Source: Narthecium ossifragum
Lineage: Eukaryota; Streptophyta; Magnoliopsida; Dioscoreales; Nartheciaceae
DNA: 64,000 nt
Assembly (NCBI GenBank): GCA_963920575.1
Contig: OY986971.1
Location: 2,480,001-2,544,000 of the forward strand
Direction of reading: 5' to 3'
In this document: positions 46,301 to 58,131 of the stretch, in pieces
Position numbering within the stretch: the first letter of the stretch is position 1
How the letters are laid out: every line of letters begins with the position of its first letter
Translations under genes and position numbers: made by a program
Notes under the pieces: model-generated
What the model was told of the DNA's origin: nothing
The model's input: the letters and a program-made list of their open reading frames with translations, nothing else
The model's database searches: none

Positions 46301-47926
46301 CCAAACAAGGATGATGACGATGAGGCTGACGCACCACAAGTGATAAGATTCAGAATACTCCCGTCAGTCATCGTCAACAACTACATTCTACCAAGTCGCC
46401 TTGGACAACAATGTCCAACTGAAAGCGACTCTGATATATCAGATATGGCCGATGGTGGATCGTCAGCCACACTGGTCGAGGAAAACGAGGACACATCGGC
46501 CACCTTGGTCGATGAAATGGAGAATTCACCCTCAGTGAATTTAGTGCTCGACCAAGAGGATGAGTATGTCGAGGTAGAAGAAAAAATCGACATTGGTGAA
46601 GAAGCTTGGAGGAGGAATATATCTACAGAACAACTGTTAAGGCAATTGTATGAAGAAGGAAATCCAGCAGTAGGACCAGGTGGCCAGCCAAGTGGCCGAT
46701 ATGATTATCTCCGGGTTTATGGAGACGTCAAGGTGAAGCGTCTTGTAAAAAAGACGGAAGTTGTCGCCCAAATCCTACCATCAACATCAACAACAATTGT
46801 TCCGACTGGTTGGGGAGATGAAGAACAAGAGCCCATGGTCGAAGATGTTGAATGGGTAGAGGTAGAAGTGCCCATTAAAGTTAATGAGGAAGCAGCAAGA
46901 AGAAACATCTCCCAGAAGAAGCTATTGATGGATCTTTACAAGGCAGGTAATCCAGCTATCAGTACTCAGGGCCAACCAAGTGGAAAATTTGATTACTTGG
47001 TTTGCTATGGCGATCCCATTGTTAAGAAGTGGGTTCCCAAGTCAGATGTTGCCAAATACAGTACGCCAACAAATGAAGCACCAATCATACCAACTGGTTG
47101 GGACATGGACGAAACAGAAGCACAACAGGAACAACACCAAAAAAATCAACAGTGGCCATCATGGGATGGTCAAGAGAACTCAGAGGTCGTCCAGGTAGCA
47201 GCAAAGGCCAAGGGGAAAGCAGTCAGCAATCAACCTCAGTCATCGGCCAGCTCACACAAGAAAGTCCATCAGGATTTGAACAATGCAGTGTTCGAACGAC
47301 CTCCAGCAGCAATGACGCGCCATTTACGGCCTCTTCTTATTAAGGCCGAGATCAATGGTGTCCCAGTAAGCAGAGTCCTAATTGATACCGGGGCCGCAGT
47401 GAACGTCATCCCTGCAAAAATGATGAAGAAGCTGCACAAAACCGAGAGTGATCTTATCCCCACGGATATCACACTAACCGGATTCAGTGGAGTTCCAACC
47501 CCAGCAAAGGGGATCCTTCCTTTGGATATTAAGGTTGGAAGTGTAACAAGAACGACAGCGTTCTTTGTCATGGACTCATCGACCAGTTATAACGTTCTAC
47601 TAGGACGAGATTGGATCCATGCTAGTCAATGCGTTCCCTCTTCTCTTCATCAATGTCTCTTCCTATGGAATGACAAGGGAAACGTAGAATCGGTTATGGC
47701 CGATAATATGCCGTACAGCATGGACACGCATGCTTTGGAGGCATCCTTTTATGATTGCAATTATGGGCCCTTACAGTTCCTTCAGTTTGAAGATACACTC
47801 AAGGTAGTTTCTGAAAATGGGGTTATGTTAAAAGAGCGTGTGGCAGAACTGTTTGATCCGGCAAGACCAACCTCAGTGGTCTTTGCACCTAAAGCTGGCC
47901 GATCACCGGCCGCAAGTCAGAAATGA
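43376..47926 (+). pseudogene. gag-pro: gag-pro polyprotein with two in-frame stop codons
   Basis: One frame runs from the ATG at 43376 to TGA at 47924-47926, interrupted only by TAA at 44732-44734 and TAG at 46019-46021. The N-terminal ~450 residues are Asn/Gln-rich, with YPNNGQN-type repeats at 44275-44410. The Gag domain follows (FTMFSGVDEISTIEHIGKF, GVAYSWFIKLSPNSIQNWQQ, ESFLQRFKRVRSRC). A Cys/His motif (RYCKWHNAWSHHTNQC) may be the nucleic-acid-binding knuckle. A linker contains two related blocks of about 60 residues (46587-46755 and 46860-47048), each with RRNIS and GQPSG. The aspartic protease has RVLIDTGAAVNVIPAKMM and YNVLLGRDWI. The protein would form the particle and process the polyproteins. 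Both stops could come from C-to-T changes in Gln codons, though the ancestral codons are inferred. Confidence 0.92.
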
Positions 47927-50900
47927 TGAGTTCAGACTCTGAAAGAAATCAGGCCGCTGTAACGGCCTTAAAAGCCAAACTAATGGCTTATCAAGTGGAA
48001 ACGTTCGCTACACAAGAAGAGAACGACTTAGATTGTTTAAAAGAGATTCCCCAAGAAGAAGAGGAAGAAGTTCCCTATGGCAAACGTGGAAATATGCAAG
48101 CTCAAGACCCATTGGAAGAAATCGACCTTGGTGATGGCACAGAGCATCGCCCAACTTTCATCAGTAAACTTATCGACCAAAAGGTAAGGAACGAACTCAT
48201 TGCTATTTTGCGTTCATATAAAGATTGCTTTGCATGGGATTATAAAGAGATGCCTGGTTTAGATAGGAATATTGTAGAGCATGAGCTTCCTACTCGACCA
48301 AATTTCAAACCATATAAGCAAGCGCCTAGACGCTTTGCTCCCAACATAATCCCAGAAGTAAAGAAAGAAATTGAACGATTATTAAACGCAAACTTTATTA
48401 GAACGGCCAGGTATGTAGAGTGGCTTTCTAATATAGTGCCAGTTAAGAAGAAAAATGGCAAACTTAGAGTTTGTATAGATTTTAGAAATTTAAACTTGGC
48501 TACACCCAAAGATGAATACCCTATGCCATCGGTCGATAATTTGGTTGATTCCACCGCTGGGCACGAAATATACTCATTTATGGATGGGTATTCTGGTTAT
48601 AACCAAATTTATATTGCCGATAGATGTTCATAAAACGGCATTTAGATGTCCAGGATCACTTGGAAGTTATGAGTGGGTTGTTATGCCTTTTGGTCTAAAA
48701 AACGCTGGTGTTACTTATCAGCGAGCGATGAACTTGATTTTTCATGATATGATTGGCCATTTTATTGAAGTCTATGTAGATGACATTGTAGTAAAATCAC
48801 CAATTATGGCCGATCACTTTTCGCAGTTAATCAAAGCCTTTGAGAGAATGAGGGAATATAATTTAAAGTTGAACCCCTTGAAATGTGCCTTTGGTGTGCA
48901 AGCAGGGAATTTCCTTGGTTTTCTCGTCCATCAGCGAGGAATAGAACTTGACCAAAACAAAGCAAAGTCTATAATAGAGGCTAGTCCTCCAAAGACTAAG
49001 AAAGAATTGCAAAAGTTTCTTGGTCAAGTGAATTTTTTAAGAAGGTTTATTGCTAACTGTGCAGGTAAAACTCAAGAGTTTTCATCGCTCTTAAGATTAA
49101 AAAATGAAGACGACTTCGTCTGGGAAGAGCGACATCAACAAGCCTTTGAGTGCTTGAAGCACTGTTTATCAACGCCACCAGTTATGGCGCCCCCAAGGTT
49201 GGGACAACCCATGAAGCTTTACATCGCTGCAGCAGACCGATCAATAGGCGGTCTCTTGGCGCAAGAAGGAAAAGATGGAGCTGAGAGAGCAGTGTACTAT
49301 CTAAGTAGACAATTGTTATCTTATGAACAAAAATACTCGGCCATAGAAAAGTTGTGCATGGCCTTGTATTTTATGTGTACCAAGCTTCGCGCTTATTTAA
49401 AACCTGTAACAGTCTACTTGATATCTAAGTTCAATGTGTTGAAATTGTTGTTTTCTCGGCCAATTTTGCACCAACGAATTGGTTATTGGGTTTTAACATT
49501 GGCTGAATTTGATATTCAATTTGTGTCTCAAAAGGCTGTTAAGGGCCAGGCATTGGCCGATTTTTTAGCTGACTATCCTTGCGTAGATATACCAAAGGAG
49601 TTAGAGCGAGAAATGAACAACGTATCGCTCACCCCATGGACGATGTACTTTGATGGTTCTAAAACTATCAATGGAGCTGGTCTAGGGATCACGATCCTAT
49701 CGCCCATTGGACGCAAATATAAATTTGCGTATACTCTAACGCAATTATGTACTAACAATCAGGCTGAATATGAAGCTTTAATCATCGGCCTCGAAATTTT
49801 GTTAGACTTAGGAGTGTCCAATGTACAAATCAAAGGTGATTCACAATTAGTGATAAATCATATACTTGGATATTATAAATGCCAAAGCGATATTTTAATT
49901 CCATTTCATCAAATCGCTCTAATGTTGTTAAATCGTTTTACCGATTTTGAACTATTATTCGTTCCAAGATTACAGAACGATGAAGCTAATACCCTCGCCC
50001 AAATAGCATCAGGCTACAAAGTGTTAAAACACTTGGGGGGCATGCACGATTTCCGTTCTGGCATAATTCAATCTGCACTAGAGCGATTTCATCGGCCAAA
50101 CGAGGTAAATCACATCGATAGCCAACGGGATTGGCGGACCCCAATCATCGATTTTTTGAAGGACCCATCGCTTAAGGTCGATAGAAAAACCCGTCTTAAA
50201 GCGATACATTATTTCCTACAAAATGATGTTTTATATAAACGTCGACCAGATGGCGTCTTATTGCGCTGTTTGCACCCTGATGAGGCTAAATTGACGATGG
50301 CCGAAATACATAATGGCGTTTGTGGAGCACATCAGTCTGGCATCAAAATGCGCTGGCTAATAATGCGCAGTGGCTTTTATTGGCCGCGCATGGGGGAGGA
50401 GTGTGCTATGTATGCCAAAGGATGTGAGGCATGCCAAAGACATGGTCCATTACAGCGAGCTCCAGCAAGTGAATTATCGATCATTGTTAAACCTTGGCCA
50501 TTCAGATGTTGGGCGATAGACATTATAGGAAAAATTTATCCTCCATCGTCCATGTTGCACAAGTTTGTAATTGTGGCGACAGATTACTTTACTAAATGGG
50601 TGGAAGCAATTCCATTAAAAACTGTTTCTGATGATCAAGTGATAAATTTCATTTGGGAAAACATCATATGTAGATTTGGCATTCCACAAACAATTGTGTC
50701 CGATCAAGGGACAATGTTTGTAAGTTCTAGAGTAAAGAATTTTTTGGCTGAGTATAAAATTAATATGGCCAATTCTACACCCTACTATGCCCAATCTAAT
50801 GGACAAGCTGAGGCGTCCAACAAAACCATCAAGTCAATCATAAGAAAGATGATGGACGATAACCCAAGGCAGTGGCATGAAGGTTTATTAAGAGCGTTAT

Positions 50901-51379
50901 GGGCACATAGAACTACACCTAAGTCTAGTACTAAGGTTACGCCTTATCAATTAGTTAATGGTCAAGAGGCGGTACTACCTGCTGAGATAAATGTTCTATC
51001 GCCCAGAGTTATGGAACAAGATCGCTCAACTAGTGAAGAGTATGAAGATGCATTAATGTATAATCTTTTAGAACTCGATGAACAACGAGCTATTGCCTTA
51101 GAAAATATAGAGGCGCAAAAGTTAAAAGTGGCCGATATCTACAATAAAAGAGTAGTATCAAAAGAGTTTCAAGAAGGAGATCTAGTTTGGAAATCGATCC
51201 TACCTATAGATCGTAATGATCCCAAATATGGAAAGTGGTCGCCTAACTGGGAAGGACCATACTTAGTCGATCAAGTATTTCCAAATGGATCATATCAACT
51301 GCGGAATATTGGCGGTGGGTTGCATCGATCAATGATAAATGGTCGGTACATTAAGAAGTATTACCCATCAATGGAATAA
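47923..51379 (+). pseudogene. pol: pol polyprotein (RT, RNase H, archaeal-type RNase H, integrase) with a frameshift
   Basis: The ATG at 47923 overlaps the gag-pro stop as ATGA. Reverse transcriptase blocks are WLSNIVPVKKKNGKLRVCID, MPFGLKNAGVTYQRAMN and the catalytic YVDDIVVKS. Homology changes frame near 48612-48625, right after GYSGYNQIYIA, consistent with a two-base loss (or one-base gain). The first RNase H has LYIAAADRSIGGLLAQEG. A second one follows, MYFDGSKTINGAGLGI with NQAEYEALIIGLE and IKGDSQLVINHI, the archaeal-type domain known from Tat elements. Integrase shows the zinc motif (H-x-H in LHPDEA...HNGVCGAH, CEACQRHG) and the catalytic Asp, Asp, Glu in AIDIIGKI, IVSDQGTMF and NGQAEASNKT. 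No chromodomain follows; the frame stops 25 residues after NWEGPYLVDQVF-type sequence. Confidence 0.94.
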
Positions 51380-51540
51380 AAGGCATAGAAGAAAAAAGTC
51401 CTTAAAATATGGACGATAGCAATTAACAAAATACGTCCTTGAGAATTGGACGAGAGCAATTAACAAATATGTTCATTACAAAATATTGGCCAAAAGTGTG
51501 GCATTACAAGATTTTATCGCTCATATCATACAAGGAAAAG

Positions 51541-54500
51541 TTATCTCTTCAAAGAGAGATTTTGAGATAAAAGAGCAATCTTTTCACGGACTGCCCTAAA
51601 GCGTTGCTTGTTCTTCACAAGCTCACACTTCAACTCGACTTGGCGATCTTTTGAGGAATTCGCCTCCAAAGCGACGTACTCTTGCATCATTTGGTTGCCC
51701 TCCTCAGCCAGTTGAGTAGTTTCGCGAAGGAGACAGTTCTTCTTAGTAGTACACTGGGCGATTTTTTCCTCTAACTCTTTCATTTGGTTCTGGTAACCAA
51801 GGATCTCTGATTCTGTTTCGCCAATATCATCAGTATTTTTCTGAAGTTGTTTGACACGATTGCTGATGACGTCTTTGATATGGGTACGCCGCTCTTGACG
51901 TTCCCCTATAAGAACTATCTCATTCATCAAGTTGTTTCTCTCAGCAGTCAGACTCTCAATCTTGATCTTGATGTTGTGGATATCGTCCATATCACTAGAC
52001 GAAAACCCTAAGATTGTTGGATCAACAGAAAGAAAGGGTGTTATACCTTGGTCCAGTGCTTCGCTATCTGATCTGGTGAGATCTTTTTCAGGTAGTTTGT
52101 CCAAAACTACAAGACATTGAGATAAGGCTCGCCTGAACTCTTCATGTTGACTCCCTTGTGCAACTTCAGGGTCAACAGCCGTTTTCTTGGCAGTCACTAT
52201 AGAGTGCCAGGAATCCGAGAAGGCCTGGACAATATTCATTAAATGGGCGAGATCGCCCTGAAAAGAACAAGTATTCAGTAATATTTAACACTAAATGATC
52301 GACAGAATCAAATTGAGCGATGAATACCTGTGAAGAGGTAGAGCTGGATGGTTGAGTAGTGGGGGTAACAAAAGATGAAGTTGAAGCCTTCATCGTAGAG
52401 GGAGCAGCTGTAGGGCTTCTAATAGTCGCCCTTGTGTGAACATCAATAGTTGATGTTGGAACATGAGAAGTGGGTGATATAATATCGGCCATTACTGGTT
52501 CAGGGACACCGAGACGAGGTTTTGGGGATGCAGGTAGTGCCTCTGTTGATGAGACAACTGGAGAAGCAGCGATGCCCGGCTTAGCAGTTTTGGCCGAGAG
52601 ATCTTCAACTTGAGTTGGAGCAGCTGGGATATTAGGAGAAGCTGATACAGAAGATAAACTCGCATTACCAAGGTCTCGTAAAAAACTATACGGACCATGA
52701 ACGAGTTTTCTACCAGTTAATGACAAACCTGGTTTAGATGGAGTCGTATTCAAGACATCAAAGATATTGTTATCGTCTTCATCCTCATCTTCTCGACCAG
52801 AATTTTGGCCGACAGAATTTTGCTTCCTCAATTCCTAAAAAGGTTTAAACATTAGAGAATGGTCGATAAATCGATCATCAATAAAATAAAAGTTATCTAT
52901 ACTTTTATATTCTTTTGGGCGAGTCGTTTGAATCTACCACCAGAACGTACTTGCGCTTTGGTTTTTGAGGAAGATTTGGCCGAGGAAGTTGGAGGCACAC
53001 TCTCATCAGCATGATCAGGAGAAGTTGGAGGATGTTCCTCGATCATTTGTGATGGAGATGTATCAACCACAACCTCAAGAACTTTGGTTGTAGGTCGAGA
53101 AGGAGACAAAGAATACAAGGAGCTCGGAGTACTGGAGCCCACTTCTACAGCAGTCCTGAAGATATAAAAGTCTAAGTATCAAACGAAGAATACAAGTGTA
53201 ATAGGAAAGGAAAACGTTATGATACTTACTTATCATGAGCAGATTGACTGCTTCAATGACTGCTGCAAGGAGAATCAACCTTTTCCTCTACAATTGGCCG
53301 AGAAGATGATTGATCTTTTTGAGAGGAAGATGGTTGAGGTTGGACGATAGTTTTTCCTTTACTACGTCTCTTTGTAAGCGGTTCATCATCCTCATCGTCA
53401 GAATTTATCGATCGAGGAGAGGATTTATTTTTTGGAGAAGAAGATGGTTGAGGTTGGACGACGGTTTTTCCTTTACCGCGCTTCTTTTTAGGTGGCGCAT
53501 CACCCTCATCGTCTGAACCTATCGATCATATTGTATTAGATGAAGAAAGGATATCAAAAAATCAAGAAGAACGATGGAGATATACCTTTTGTCTTTCGTT
53601 TGCTTGGTCGATGACTAGCAGCCACTTGCTTTTGTCTTCTCTTCTCCCTTGGAGGAATGAACTTTTCAAAAACCAGGTCTTTGTCAGCAAAGAAAAGACG
53701 TTCATCGACCATTTCTTTCCAGCTATCCGTGATACTAGCTTCAATCTCGCTAGTAGGCTCAAAAGATCCAAGCCTAAACCTCTTAATGAGGAGCAATTCT
53801 CTCTTGTCCACATAAATTACCCGCTCCATCTCTGAGAAGACACATCGTCCTCTAGCGACGATATTGAAACTGAAGTATGGTGGCACATGCCAAGATTGTT
53901 TAAGGCCAAATTGGCAAGCCGCAAAATTGGGAGCATAAACTTCTACTCCACATTTATTATTCGCCTTGCCCCAAGCCGTATCAAAATGAAGGTCACGGCC
54001 GATAAGAAAACGAGCCCAAGCCAATATTTTATCATCAGACTCTAAGTCTGAAGAAAGATCAAGCAAAGGCTTAATGGATGATGGGTGAGACTCAGGATTG
54101 AATGGGCGATAAGAAGAAAAATTGGACAGAGTATAGAAATAATTGAAGGCCTGTCGAAAGGACTTGGGAATAGAAGATGAAGAAAGATACAAATGGCCTT
54201 GAGTTCTGGCCGATGAGGAAGATCAGGGAAGTAAGCTCTAAGCCATAGTTGGACGAGCCACAAAGGACCAAATCTCGTCAAACTACCCCCTTCTCTCAAC
54301 TGCTCAAGGACGAGATACATTCCTCGATAAATGGCCGACAAAATAAAAGGAGCAAGTGAAAAAACTTGTTTGCCTGAGGAAAGATCCCGAGCGAGAGGAA
54401 TGTACCCCTTGACAGGTTTTTTGGCAGGAAGGCAAAGGACATATTTACATAACCAATAATAAATGAACGCTAATCGTTCAAGAGAGTTTGGAGGGCCATC

Positions 54501-55149
54501 GCTTTCAGACAGCTTGGCATAGTAATTAATGAAAAGGCTATAGTTCTTATCGGCCTCAAAAACAATTTCTTTCTTGGGCACATCCATATTGGCCGATACG
54601 GAAGTACCCAGTGGGGTTAAACCGGTTAAGAGCGATATGTCCAAAACAGTTATGGTAAGCGACCAAAGGGAAAGACAAAATTGTTATATTCTGTCGACCA
54701 AAAGAGAAGCGATGAAATAAGAAAATTAGAATCTTGAAGAGGAACCATGGTGCTCAAGTCCAAGAAATCTAAGATACCCGCCTCAGAAAAAATTGACCTA
54801 GTTTCAAAATGGCTAATCATCCTATTATACCATTTGACAAACGTGTCATCAACCAATGGCCATGAGATGATGGGGTTTTTTGAGGAAAGGGTAGAAAGAT
54901 TTAGGGTTCCAGAAAAGGGCAAATCTACAGAAGTAGGAAAAGAATGTACAAGAAAAGCCTCCTCGGCACCAAGGGAAGGAATACTCTCAGGAACGAAACA
55001 AGGACCCAAAATACATAAGAGTTAGGATCACCTTCCCGGATCAAATAACCACTCCTGATGTCATCTGACTTCATGTTCTCATTGAAATCTTCCACAACGG
55101 ACATCACCTCCTTCTGCACATCGTTGTCAGCTTTGATCTCACGCACCAT
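51541..55149 (-). pseudogene. Antisense spliced gene: plant mobile domain protein with coiled-coil C-terminus
   Basis: On the strand opposite to gag-pol, between pol and the 3' LTR, a multi-exon gene reads leftward from the ATG at 55149. Exon 1 (to about 53586) encodes a plant mobile domain (PMD): FVKWYNRMISHFETRSIF, LLTGLTPLGTSV, RLAFIYYWLCKYV, IYRGMYLVLEQL, FGPLWLVQLWLRAYFP, ILAWARFLIGRDLHF. Later exons, with GT-AG borders (about 53518-53230, 53157-52901, 52828-52328, 52260-51541), encode Lys/Ser/Pro-rich sequence with KGKT-VQPQPSSS twice and a final ~190-residue coiled coil (NNLMNEIVLIGERQERRTHI, QMKELEEKIAQ). Breaks: four bases missing near 55018 relative to the partial copy, apparent single-base losses near 54661 and 54207, and an in-frame TGA near 53250. 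PMD genes occur in plant genomes and in Tat-type and Mutator-like transposons; in Arabidopsis MAIN/MAIL1 act in silencing and gene control. Confidence 0.82.
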
Positions 55150-55490
55150 GATGACGAACAAGTGTAAACGCCGGAGTTAAGAGGAAAAGAACAAAGAACC
55201 GCCGCGGAGGTAGGTAAAGAGCAGTAAAACCCTAGGAGACTTGAAGAAGAAGACAGGCGAAGAAAGTTCTTTTCTGGCTGAAGGAAGGAATTTAAATAAA
55301 GGGTTTTTTGTCGTTACTTGCCAAAAGGTTTAAATTCCGGATCCCAAAAGATTTGGATAGAGAAAAGAAACGGCGCAGCGGTTCATTTTCCTAAACATCC
55401 GCCATGATTAAATTTGAAAACCCAGGCAAAACGGTCAAATCCCGGATGATGCGGTCACCTCGTCATTAAAGTGTCTCCTCGATTACCGCA

Positions 55491-55502
55491 TGGGGGGCAA
55501 AA
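55491..55502 (+). other. Polypurine tract
   Basis: GGGGGGCAAAA directly precedes the 3' LTR, where plus-strand DNA synthesis would start. The same sequence precedes the 5' LTR at 42060-42070, as a result of the left-end duplication. Confidence 0.8.
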
Positions 55503-56769
55503 TGTTAGCCAAAATAATGGCTAACTCATAAATGACGGACACGTAAGCAAAAGGCAATTACTAAATGGACGATAACTACATAATCTTATCGACCAGATGA
55601 AACCTATCGACCAAATGAACGATAGAGTCTATCGACCAAATGGACGATAAAATATCGACCAAATGAAACGATGGAATCTATCGACCAAAATGGACGATAG
55701 AATTTTAACCAAATGAACGATATCGTCCATATGGCATCGTCATTTAAAGGATTATGGACGATCATCGCCCAAAAGTCACAATTGGACATGTTACACAATT
55801 TTATCGTCCAAAAGCAATTAACACGTGTGCCAAATATGGTTAAAAAACACATGCAGGTATGACGTGGACAAGAAACGATAAGTAAGCCAGCATAATCATG
55901 ACGTATGCAATGAACGAGAATCAACCACGTGTACTCTCCAAACCAGACACGAACGTGGGAGAAGCTGTTACGGAGCAGTTCGCACACGATCTCCTCCTTC
56001 CACGCTATCAACCCTCAAGGCGGGATCAGTTATTCAGTTCCTTAGTATAAATAGCTTCTCTTCTCCACTGTAAACCCTCCCGACAACCTGTAATCTGCTC
56101 TTAAGCATGGCTTTCGTTTCTTTTGTACCTGTAAGTTGATTAATAAAGCTTTCAGTTTGATTAATGGTGTCTTTTATTGCTTTCTTAGTATAATTTCGAT
56201 AATGTAGTCGTTTTAATCGCCTTCTCCTCTTTTCTTTTCTGTTTTGTAGTTTTAGATTAATGGATTTCTTTCCGTTTCCGTTTTATGTCCGTTTCTTTTC
56301 CATAGTTTAATTAAGTTAAATTAGTTTGGAGTAAGATTAAATTAGTCTTTTAATTACTGTTTTCGTTATTCATGATCATAGGAGTATTTTAAGATTAATT
56401 TAGGTTTAATTAGTTCTTTTTATTGCTTTTCCTACAGCTTTCTTTATTGTTTTCCATTAGAGTAAGTTACTGCTTTCTTAGATTAAGTTAATCCATAGAT
56501 TTAAATGCATTTCTTAGATTCAGTAATTTAAGTTGATCTTTATGCTTTATTTAATTCCGTAATCTTAGATAATTCAAAACTTTTCTTAGGTTAATTTTGA
56601 TAATTAGATTATTTAATTAAGTCTAATCTAGATTTCCATATTACTTGACATCTCTGGTTCATTAATTTGAAAGAGTAGAACTCAACTGCAATCGTTTGAT
56701 ACTTAAGTGTGGAATAGGATTTTGACTTTGACTATTTGACCGGTCAACGGTCAGATTTCCTCTCTAACA
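55503..56769 (+). repeat. 3' LTR (1267 bp)
   Basis: It matches the 5' LTR over its full length with about 16 substitutions and no length change. TATAAATA is at 56046-56053. It ends CTCTAACA, followed by the ATTTG target duplication. Transitions (C/T and G/A) prevail among the differences, as expected for methylated cytosines. Confidence 0.95.
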
Positions 56770-56774
56770 ATTTG

Positions 56775-57858
56775 TAAGCTAATTTGCATATGCGATGGCT
56801 GTTCCCAAAGCTATAGTGTTACGGGGGCATTTGAGTTCTAGGGAAGGAATCTTATGCTGGTAAAAAGATCAATTCTAGTATCACTATTCACTAAAACCAG
56901 TTTCCTAGCTAATTACGCCGAAAAAACCTTGCTTACTCATAGAAAATTGCTTTATTTGTTTATGGTTATTGTTTGAAGCATGCAATGAAAATTGATTCGG
57001 ACATCTCATCTTATTTGCCATATGAAAAAATAAAACCTTCTGAAGGTGAAAGTTCTTCATGGTCTTGATCAATGACTGCTTCAGACTTAGTGCAGGATCA
57101 TCAACTCAGCATTGGGGAACAAATCAATCACTTGTGAGAAACTTAAAAATTCTCGGAGGCTCAATCGACATGGTTGCCGAAGATCAGGCAGCTGTAGAAT
57201 ATCAAGGAGAGTTCTTGGTTTGCAAAATAAATGTTTTTCTCTTGGCATATTCACACAATTATATTATTATTCAATCCTATATTTTTCTCCCTGAGTTTAT
57301 TTTAGTAATCTCAATGAAATTAACTTCTTAAAAAGTACTGATTGTAGCAAGTTAATGAATTCATCAGTAAGCATTGGACATAAAGCATACTTTGGAACAA
57401 GACAATCAGACAACCATCTCAAAAAAAGAAAAGACCACTGAAAGGAAGGAGGAGTTTGATAGGATTGTAAGAGAAATGGAAAAGAACAGCCCATTTCTTC
57501 CAAGGAAACTACGATTGCGAAGAAAAATTGTCAGGACAAAGTGAACACATTGTACCAATAAATCGATGAACCTTAAATTTCGAGAAAACAAGATCAAAAT
57601 GAGATCTGAGCTAATTTATTTTGAGTTCTTGGTGGCGAGGTCAGGGTGATCCCAAATCCCAATGGACAAATGGTAAACACCTGTTCCTCATGAAAATTTA
57701 TCACTTTGGATACAGATTCATTTGCATAAACATAAACATAGATCATTAGTGCAAGAAATGTATCAATTACATGTACGGGTGTGAGAGAAGAGAGTGGTTG
57801 CAGCAGAGAGAAGAGAGAGAAACATAGAGAGAAAGAAAGAGAGGAGAAGAGAATAGAG
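56775..57858. other. Host DNA between two retrotransposons
   Basis: The sequence is AT-rich with no gene I can support. An ORF at 57059-57331 starts with ATG at best internally and matches nothing familiar. A GA-rich low-complexity run (about 57775-57860) leads directly into the copia fragment. Confidence 0.4.
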
Positions 57859-58131
57859 AGAAGCTAAAGGCTGAGTTGAAGAATGAATTTGACGTAAAGG
57901 ATCTTTGAGAAGCCAAGAAAATTTTGGACATGGAGATCGAGCGAGATAGAGTGAAGGACACAATTTGTTTGTCACAGAAGCAATATTTGAAGAAAATTTT
58001 ACAGCGCTTCGACATCGATGAAAAAGCTAAACCTATGAGTACTCTTTTGGCCTCTCACTTCAAACTTAGTGCTTTGTTATCTCCACATACAGATGATGAG
58101 CGTGAATATATGGCTAGAGTTTCGTATGTAA
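57859..58131 (+). pseudogene. Duplicated fragment of copia reverse transcriptase
   Basis: The encoded peptide includes EAKKILDMEIERDRVKDTI, QYLKKILQRFDIDEKAKPMS and DDEREYMARVSYV, homologous to the C-terminal RT region further right. One stop (TGA near 57905) interrupts it. It ends abruptly at GTTTCGTATG, where sequence encoding the GAG-pre-integrase/integrase border (LGKQTRVKFGT) begins. Confidence 0.85.

Larger units (their letters stand above)
41195..56769 (+). mobile_element. Ty3/gypsy Tat-clade retrotransposon, 15.6 kb, with abnormal left end
   Basis: The insertion is flanked by the 5-bp direct repeat ATTTG (41190-41194 and 56770-56774). From left to right it holds an inverted LTR end fragment (41195-41335), an extra copy of the 3' internal region (41328-42070), a full LTR (42071-43337), primer site, gag-pro, pol, an antisense gene and a full LTR (55503-56769). 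The two full LTRs are both 1267 bp and differ at about 16 positions by my count, roughly 1.3 percent, so the insertion is fairly young. The presence of two RNase H domains, absence of a chromodomain and the TGGCACGCCCGGTGGGAC primer site place it in the Tat (Ogre/Retand-like) group. All main ORFs carry breaks, so it is non-autonomous now. Confidence 0.95.

Noticed and set aside
54747..55025. Plus-strand open frame repeated at 41302-41586
   Set aside because: Mirror of the antisense PMD exon; the minus-strand reading carries the recognisable domain.
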